Shown here: in pieces, positions 6,770 through 10,961 of the stretch
Numbering within the stretch: position 1 is the stretch's first letter
Layout of the letters: each line of letters opens with the position of its first letter
NCBI GenBank assembly: GCA_937858255.1
Contig: CALLZQ010000857.1
Span: forward strand, 1-10,961
From: an uncultured Tabrizicola sp.
GTDB taxonomy: Bacteria; Pseudomonadota; Alphaproteobacteria; Rhodobacterales; Rhodobacteraceae
DNA length: 10,961 nt
Reading direction: 5' to 3'
Program-made: the position numbers and the translations under genes
The notes under the pieces: generated by a model
The model's database searches: none
Told to the model about the DNA's origin: nothing
What the model saw: only the letters and a program-made list of their open reading frames with translations

Positions 6770-7746
6770 CACGTTTTGACCCCGGCAGGCTGATCACACC
6801 GCAGACGATTGCCCTTGCGGCGGTGCTGATCTTCAACTGGCTTCTCTTCCCCGGATTTTTCTCTGTGGAATGGAAAGATGGGCGGCTGTTTGGCAGCCTG
6901 ATTGACGTGCTGAACCGCGGGGCACCTGTGGCTATTCTGGCCATCGGCATGACAGCAGTCATTGCCACCAAGGGGGTGGACCTGTCGGTCGGTGCGGTCA
7001 TGGCGATTGCGGGCGCCGTGGCGGCCAGCGCCGTAGAGGCCGGGCTGAGCGTCTGGGTCGCCGTACCGCTGGCCTTGGGGGCGGGCCTGGCCTGCGGCTT
7101 GTGGAACGGGGTGCTGGTAGCGGTTCTGGACATACAGCCGATCATCGCAACCCTTGTGATCATGGTGGCCGGGCGTGGCATTGCGCAGTTGATCACCCAG
7201 GGCTTCATCGTCACTTTCAACGATCCTGCGCTGATCTTTATCGGCACCGGCTCGGCCTTTGGCCTGCCGATGCCCGTGCTGATCGCGGCGGCGCTGTTGA
7301 TCCTGACCACGCTGGCGGTCAGGCGCACCGCCCTTGGCCTGCTGATCGAGGCTGTCGGCGTCAATCGCTCTGCCGCAAGGTTTTCGGGGATCTCGGCCAT
7401 GTCGCTGCTGTTGCTGGTCTATGTGTTTTCCGGCTTTTGCGCCGCCGTGGCCGGGGTCATCGTCGCGGCCGACATCCATGGCGCCGACGCCAATAACGCG
7501 GGCCTCTGGCTAGAGCTTGATGCGATCCTTGCCGTGGTCATCGGGGGCACGTCGCTGCTGGGCGGGCGCTTTTCGATCCACATGTCGGTGCTGGGCGCCA
7601 TCATCATTCAGGCCATGAACACCGGCATCCTTGTTTCGGGCTTTCGCCCTGAATTCAACCTGATCGTCAAGGCTGGCATCATCATTGCCATTCTTGTGCT
7701 GCAATCGCCTGTCGCATCCTGGCTGTTTCGGAGGGGCCGCGAATGA
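6766..7746 (+). CDS. ytfT: Sugar ABC transporter permease (YtfT)
   Basis: Inner-membrane permease subunit, one of two that form the channel of the furanose importer. The 326 residues are mostly hydrophobic helices of the BPD_transp_2 (RbsC/XylH-like) family. Blocks I recognise from YtfT are DGRLFGSLIDVLNRGAPVAI, IGMTAVIATKGVDLSVGAVMAIAGA, LWNGVLVAVLDIQPIIATL, MVAGRGIAQLITQGFIVTF, and VAADIHGADANNAGLWLELD, followed by AILAVVIGGTSLLGG. The cytoplasmic coupling loop that contacts the ATPase is likely around EAVGVNRSAARFSGI (from residue 195). It starts inside the ytfR stop codon, with AAGGGG 7 bases upstream as ribosome site, and ends overlapping yjfF by 4 bases. It lacks some N- and C-terminal residues of the 341-residue E. 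coli protein, but all conserved blocks are present. Confidence 0.94.
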   Translation: MTRFDPGRLITPQTIALAAVLIFNWLLFPGFFSVEWKDGRLFGSLIDVLNRGAPVAILAIGMTAVIATKGVDLSVGAVMAIAGAVAASAVEAGLSVWVAVPLALGAGLACGLWNGVLVAVLDIQPIIATLVIMVAGRGIAQLITQGFIVTFNDPALIFIGTGSAFGLPMPVLIAAALLILTTLAVRRTALGLLIEAVGVNRSAARFSGISAMSLLLLVYVFSGFCAAVAGVIVAADIHGADANNAGLWLELDAILAVVIGGTSLLGGRFSIHMSVLGAIIIQAMNTGILVSGFRPEFNLIVKAGIIIAILVLQSPVASWLFRRGRE

Positions 7747-8702
7747 ACCGATCTCTGCGCCCCCTTGCCGCAACGGCGGTGATCTTTCTGCTGGCCTATG
7801 GCGCCGCCGCGCTGCAATTTCCCGGGTTGTTCAGCACCCGGGTTCTGGGCAACTTTCTGACCGACAACGCCTTCCTCGGGATCGCCGCAGTGGGCATGAC
7901 CTTTGTCATCCTGTCGGGGGGCATCGACCTGTCGGTCGGCGCCGTGATCGGCCTCAGCGGTGTTCTGGTCGCCGTGATGATCTCTTGGCTGGGCATGCCC
8001 CCCTTGATTGCCTTTGCCCTGACCCTGACCATCGCCGCAGCCTTCGGCGCGGCCATGGGGGCGGCAATCCACTGGCTGCGCGTGCCCTCGTTCATCGTGA
8101 CGCTGGCCGGCATGTTTCTGGCGCGCGGGGCGGCCTCGGTCATTTCGCCGGATTCCATCCCGATCCATCATGCCGCCTATGATTGGGTCAGCCAGGCCTA
8201 TTGGAAAATGCCCGGCGGCGGACGGCTGAGCCTGATCGGCGCCCTGATGGTCATGGTCTTCATCCTCGGCGCGGTGCTGGCCCATCGCACCCGTTTTGGC
8301 GCCAATGTCTATGCCCTGGGCGGCAATGCCGCTTCGGCCGAGCTGATGGGCGTGCCGGTCAGCCGCACAACCGTACTGATCTATACGCTTTCCTCGACCC
8401 TCGCCGGCCTCGCCGGAATCGTGTTTTCGCTTTACACGCAGGCGGGCTATTCGCTCTCGGCGGTGGGGGTGGAACTTGACGCCATCGGGGCGGTGGTGAT
8501 CGGCGGCACGCTGTTGACCGGTGGCTATGGCTTCGTTGCCGGCACCTTTATCGGGGTCATGCTGATGGGCCTCGTGCAGACTTACATCATCTTTGACGGG
8601 ACCCTGTCGAGTTGGTGGACAAAGATTGTCATCGGCGTGCTTCTCTTTATGTTCATCCTCCTGCAACGGCTGGTGTTCCGCGCCCAGGCCGCGCGGGACT
8701 GA
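7743..8702 (+). CDS. yjfF: Sugar ABC transporter permease (YjfF)
   Basis: Second inner-membrane permease of the importer, predicted to pair with the YtfT-type subunit. The 319 residues show the BPD_transp_2 pattern and blocks typical of YjfF: FPGLFSTRVLGNFLTDNAFLG, VGMTFVILSGGIDLSVGAVIGLSG, VPSFIVTLAGMFLARG, SIPIHHAAYDW, MPGGGRLSLIG, LAHRTRFGANVYALGGNAASAELMG (Tyr at 190; likely coupling loop), YTQAGYSLSAVGVELDAIGAVVIGGTLLTGG, and FDGTLSSWWTKIVIGVLLF. It is slightly shorter at the C-terminus than the E. coli protein. GAGGGG (7731-7736) is its ribosome site, inside the end of ytfT; the ATGA overlap (7743-7746) suggests coupled translation. The presence of both distinct permeases, rather than one homodimeric permease, is a trait of this transporter type and supports the assignment. 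Confidence 0.94.
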   Translation: MNRSLRPLAATAVIFLLAYGAAALQFPGLFSTRVLGNFLTDNAFLGIAAVGMTFVILSGGIDLSVGAVIGLSGVLVAVMISWLGMPPLIAFALTLTIAAAFGAAMGAAIHWLRVPSFIVTLAGMFLARGAASVISPDSIPIHHAAYDWVSQAYWKMPGGGRLSLIGALMVMVFILGAVLAHRTRFGANVYALGGNAASAELMGVPVSRTTVLIYTLSSTLAGLAGIVFSLYTQAGYSLSAVGVELDAIGAVVIGGTLLTGGYGFVAGTFIGVMLMGLVQTYIIFDGTLSSWWTKIVIGVLLFMFILLQRLVFRAQAARD

Positions 8703-8720
8703 ACGGAGACAAGCAGCACA

Positions 8721-9458
8721 ATGGCCGAGCCCGGACACATGATCCGCTCCCTTTCGGGACGGCCTGCGGCTCGGAACTTCCACTCATTCGTGATCAATGA
8801 AATCGGTATGGGCGTGGCCTCGGGCGATTTCCCGGTCGGATCGACACTGCCGGGCGATGCCGAGATGAGCGACCGCTATTCCGTATCGCGCACGGTGCTG
8901 CGCGAGGCGGTCAAGACGCTTGAGGCAAAGGGCCTGGTCGAGGCGCGGGCCAAGGTGGGCACCCGCGTTCTGCCGCATAACCGGTGGAATCTGTTCGACC
9001 GGCAGGTGCTGTTCTGGATATTTCATGCCGCCCCCACCCCCGGCTTTGCCGCAAGTCTGAATATGGTGCGCCGGGGGTTAGAGGTGCAGGCCGCTGGTCT
9101 GGCGGCGCGGCATCGTCAGGCAGATCAGATGCGGATGATCCGCTATTGGCAAAGCCAGCAGCGCCTTTCCGCCACCATGGCCGAGAACTACGGGCTTGCG
9201 ACATTCGAGATCCACCGGCTGATGGCCGAGGCCAGCCAGAACCCGATCCTGCGTGCCGCGACGGGTCTGTCCGAATTCGCCATTGCCGCCGTCTTGCGCC
9301 ATCAGATCGCCATCGGCGTTCAGGATTTTGCCCAAGGGAAAGCGGCACTCTACGACAACTTGGTCACGGCCCTGGACAGGGCCGAGCCGCAGGCGGCCGC
9401 GGCTGCCATCGCTTCGATCCTCGACTACGACGAACAGACAACCGCCGCTGCTGTCTGA
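8721..9458 (+). CDS. GntR-family transcriptional regulator, FadR subfamily (FCD domain)
   Basis: A 245-residue DNA-binding regulator, probably controlling the transporter it follows by 18 bases. Residues about 20-85 form the winged helix: VINEIGMGVASGDFPVGSTLP, then the helix-turn-helix AEMSDRYSVSRTVLREAVKTLEAKGLVEARAKVGTRV. The rest is a helical FCD-type effector domain: LFDRQVLFWIF, MVRRGLEVQAAGLAA, FEIHRLMAEASQNPIL. Members of this group often bind sugar acids or other small carboxylates; the effector here is unknown. By eye, some metal ligands usual in FCD domains are replaced: the Asp of the D-x(3)-H motif appears as Thr (TFEIH), and the later His before the conserved AI pair appears as Tyr (YDNLVTAL). 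The ribosome site is modest (CGGAG, 8704-8708, 12 bases from ATG); ATG 8739 (residue 7) is an alternative start. The palindrome at 4043-4057 is its most plausible operator. Confidence 0.9.
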   Translation: MAEPGHMIRSLSGRPAARNFHSFVINEIGMGVASGDFPVGSTLPGDAEMSDRYSVSRTVLREAVKTLEAKGLVEARAKVGTRVLPHNRWNLFDRQVLFWIFHAAPTPGFAASLNMVRRGLEVQAAGLAARHRQADQMRMIRYWQSQQRLSATMAENYGLATFEIHRLMAEASQNPILRAATGLSEFAIAAVLRHQIAIGVQDFAQGKAALYDNLVTALDRAEPQAAAAAIASILDYDEQTTAAAV

Positions 9459-9571
9459 TCCGCCGCCAGCCGCACAATCCCCGGATCGGCAGGAAGATCA
9501 CACTGCAACAGAGGTAAGCCAGCCGTCATCGCCAGGCAAGACCGCGCCCGGCAGAGCGGCGCGGCCGCTGC
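9459..9571. other. Convergent intergenic gap with possible weak terminator stems
   Basis: This gap separates the ends of the regulator and dehydrogenase genes. A stem of GGCAG plus CGGC (9550-9560, with a 2-base bulge) against GCCG plus CTGCC (9564-9572) has loop GCG and touches the dehydrogenase stop codon. A second, long-looped pairing joins 9455-9462 (over the gntR stop) to 9482-9489 with one wobble pair. Neither is followed by a T-run on either strand. They may help end the converging transcripts, but the evidence is weak. No small gene is supported here. Confidence 0.35.
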
Positions 9572-10558
9572 CTACATCATTCCCGGCACGACCTGATCCG
9601 GGGGCCGGTGGCCATCGGCAAAGGTCTTCATATTGATGATGACCTTTTCACCCATCTCGATCCGCCCCTCGACCGTGGCGCTGCCCATATGCGGCAACAA
9701 CACCACATTCGGCAATTCGCGCAGCCGGGGGTTCACCTCATGCCCATGTTCGAACACATCGAGGCCCGCCCCCGCAATCTCACCCGCGCGCAGCATCCGG
9801 GTCAGGGCATTCTCGTCGATCCCCTCGCCGCGCGAGGTATTCACGATCACCGCCGTCGGTTTCAGCAGTTTCAGCCGGCGGGCGTTCATCAGGTGATAGG
9901 TCGAGGGCGTATGCGGGCAGTTGATCGAGATGATGTCCATCCGGCTGACCATCTGATCAAGGCTGTCCCAATAGGTCGCGCCGAACTCGGCCTCGACCTC
10001 GGGGCGCAGGCGCTTGCGGTTATGGTAATGGACCTGCATGCCAAAGGCGGCGGCGCGGCGCGCGACCGCCTGTCCGATCCGGCCCATGCCCAGAATACCC
10101 AGCCGACGCCCGCCCAGCCGCCCGCCAAGGAAGGCCATGGGCGACCAGCCCTGCCAGCCCCCCGATTGCATGACAAGCTGACCTTCGGGGATGCGGCGGG
10201 TCACGGCCAGCATCAGTGCCATGGTCATGTCGGCAGTATCCTCAGTCACCACACCGGGGGTGTTCGAGACCAGAATCCCACGCTGCCGCGCCGTCGCCAC
10301 GTCGATATGATCGACCCCCGCGCCGTAGTTGGCGATCAGCTTCAGCCGGTCACCCGCCTGCCCGATCAGGCCCGCGTCGATCTGGTCGGTCACGCAGGGC
10401 ACCAGCACATCGGCCCGGCTCATTGCTGCCGCCAGCTCTTCGCGCGACATCTTCACATCGCCTTCGCGCAGCTCGACATCGAACAATTCGCGCATCCGGG
10501 CCTCGACCGGCTCGGGCAACCGTCGCGTGACTACAACACTCAGCCGCTCTGCGGGCAT
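9572..10558 (-). CDS. D-2-hydroxyacid dehydrogenase, glyoxylate/hydroxypyruvate reductase-like
   Basis: Cytoplasmic oxidoreductase of the D-isomer-specific 2-hydroxyacid dehydrogenase family, probably reducing glyoxylate or hydroxypyruvate (or oxidising D-glycerate). With the start at 10558 it has 328 residues, the family norm. Visible parts are the substrate loop NYGAGVDHID (77-86), NTPGVVTEDTADMTMALML, nucleotide motif GILGMGRIG (154-162), catalytic Arg 243 in NTSRGEGIDENAL, and catalytic His 290 in LLPHMGSAT. After the second Rossmann strand comes HYHNRKR (177-183) in place of an acidic residue, which favours NADP(H) over NAD(H). The Glu normally three residues after the Phe of the GLDVF motif is Gly 272 here, with Glu 270 and Glu 274 nearby (GLDVFEHGHEVNP). 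This may be a clade variant. The start is set by an AGAGGGAG ribosome site; an extension to 10648 adds 30 unconserved residues. It stands alone between a convergent and a divergent neighbour. Confidence 0.9.
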   Translation of the reverse strand: MPAERLSVVVTRRLPEPVEARMRELFDVELREGDVKMSREELAAAMSRADVLVPCVTDQIDAGLIGQAGDRLKLIANYGAGVDHIDVATARQRGILVSNTPGVVTEDTADMTMALMLAVTRRIPEGQLVMQSGGWQGWSPMAFLGGRLGGRRLGILGMGRIGQAVARRAAAFGMQVHYHNRKRLRPEVEAEFGATYWDSLDQMVSRMDIISINCPHTPSTYHLMNARRLKLLKPTAVIVNTSRGEGIDENALTRMLRAGEIAGAGLDVFEHGHEVNPRLRELPNVVLLPHMGSATVEGRIEMGEKVIINMKTFADGHRPPDQVVPGMM

Positions 10559-10720
10559 GGCGGGCTCCCTCTTCTTGATATTCCTGTCTTCCTGACGGCA
10601 AAGGGACGGCAAGCGGGGCGAGGGACAAGCCCCCGCAACGAGGAACACAGGCGTCGCAGGGTCACACCCCGGGCGCCGCGGGCGGAATGGGCCGGATATG
10701 GCCCGAAACAGGCGGTTGAC
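10559..10720. promoter_or_regulatory. Divergent intergenic region with small inverted repeat
   Basis: These 162 bases separate the dehydrogenase from the divergent exported-protein gene and must carry promoters for both. An inverted repeat GGGCC-(6)-GGCCC lies at 10689-10704, 17 bases before the start at 10721. TTGACA at 10716-10721 resembles a -35 box but overlaps the start codon and has no matching -10 element 17 bases on (GGGCCC there), so I do not call it a promoter. Confidence 0.35.
10564..10572 (-). promoter_or_regulatory. Ribosome binding site that sets the dehydrogenase start
   Basis: Read on the minus strand, a purine run containing AGAGGGAG lies about 6 bases before ATG 10558. The longer in-frame start at 10648 has no such site, and its extra residues do not resemble the family N-terminus, which should begin close to the first strand (RLSVVVTRRLP). 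Confidence 0.7.
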
Positions 10721-10961
10721 ATGACAAAATGGCGCAGGGGCCCAGGCGCGGGCGCGGCGGTTCTGGCGGTTCTGGGCAGCATTGCCTTGGGCAGTGGCGC
10801 GGGGCTGACCCAGGCCCGGGCCGAAACCCTGCGGCCCAAACCCCGCCCCGCACCCGAATTGCTGCTGGCCGGCGCCACAGTCGCGGCAGTGCCGACCGAC
10901 CCTGCCCCGCCTGCCGAGGCCGCCGCCGCGTCTGAGCCGCCAGCCCCCACCCCCGTCGCGC
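10721..10961 (+). CDS. Exported Ala/Pro-rich protein, N-terminal part (cut by window edge; possibly extensin-like family)
   Basis: An open frame starts at ATG 10721 and runs off the right edge after 80 codons with no stop. It begins MTKWRRGPGAGAAVLAVLG: a basic start, a hydrophobic core to about residue 28, and QARA before a predicted signal-peptidase cut near residue 34. After that comes ETLRPKPRPAPELLLAG and then a stretch rich in Ala and Pro with little regular structure, which looks like a linker that holds a downstream domain away from the membrane. The LRPxxRP pattern after a signal peptide is familiar from extensin-like C-terminal domain proteins of Rhodobacterales, but the defining domain lies outside the window, so that name is a guess. 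No strong ribosome site is visible (weak AGGCGG about 8 bases upstream). Other frames through this region give no sensible protein start. Confidence 0.55.
   Translation, partial: MTKWRRGPGAGAAVLAVLGSIALGSGAGLTQARAETLRPKPRPAPELLLAGATVAAVPTDPAPPAEAAAASEPPAPTPVA

Noticed and set aside
5483..6772. A 429-codon open frame on the minus strand opposite ytfR
   Set aside because: Antisense shadow of a gene with intact ABC motifs; composition is that of a mirror frame and no domain can be seen.
7608..8783. A 391-codon minus-strand open frame opposite ytfT and yjfF
   Set aside because: Very His/Gln/Asp-rich translation typical of the complement of membrane-protein codons; spans two real overlapping genes.
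10716..10721. TTGACA as a -35 box for a promoter at the right edge
   Set aside because: It overlaps the start codon of the exported-protein gene and no -10 element lies at the right spacing.
1..10961. Mobile element, phage, CRISPR, toxin-antitoxin or defence system
   Set aside because: No transposase, integrase, repeat array, terminal inverted repeats, tRNA attachment site or toxin-like small gene pair was seen on either strand.

Overview
This is GC-rich chromosomal DNA of an alphaproteobacterium. The gene families, the GCC/CTG/GAT-type codon use and the strong GGAGG ribosome sites fit a Rhodobacterales member (Paracoccus/Rhodobacter-like). The lineage is inferred from style, since no rRNA or other marker gene is present. 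I see no tRNA, rRNA, insertion sequence, CRISPR array or prophage gene; this looks like ordinary metabolic chromosome.

Layout. At the left edge a cut-off minus-strand gene (1-242) encodes the N-terminal part of a glyoxalase/VOC-like protein. It diverges from a malic enzyme fused to a phosphotransacetylase-like domain (maeB type, 382-2673). A short GC-rich gap with a striking C-run tract (2706-2731) follows, then a lone gene of the TIGR03032/DUF4915 family of unknown function (about 2817-3932).

The centre is a complete five-gene unit on the plus strand. It runs from a periplasmic binding protein (ytfQ type, 4187-5149) through a double-domain sugar ABC ATPase (ytfR type, 5255-6769) and two permeases (ytfT type 6766-7746; yjfF type 7743-8702) to a GntR/FadR-subfamily regulator (8721-9458). 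All four transport proteins match, block by block, what I recall of the E. coli galactofuranose transporter YtfQ-YtfR-YtfT-YjfF. The last three transport genes are coupled by 4-base ATGA overlaps, and the regulator starts 18 bases after yjfF. Two hairpins, the second terminator-like, lie between ytfQ and ytfR and probably let the binding protein be made in excess. Two perfect inverted repeats upstream of ytfQ are the best candidates for regulator binding.

On the right, a minus-strand D-2-hydroxyacid dehydrogenase (glyoxylate/hydroxypyruvate reductase-like, 9572-10558) converges on the regulator gene. It diverges from a cut-off plus-strand gene (10721 to the window end) for an exported Ala/Pro-rich protein, possibly of the extensin-like family.

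How it works together: the ABC unit is predicted to bring a furanose sugar (galactofuranose or a close relative) across the inner membrane, with the last gene of the cluster sensing a related sugar or sugar acid and controlling the operon. No catabolic gene for the sugar lies in the window. Malic enzyme and the hydroxyacid dehydrogenase are central-carbon enzymes with no evident tie to the transporter. I do not see a clearly new biological system. The points most worth following are the orphan TIGR03032 gene, the candidate operators, the intercistronic hairpins, and unusual residues in the regulator and the dehydrogenase.
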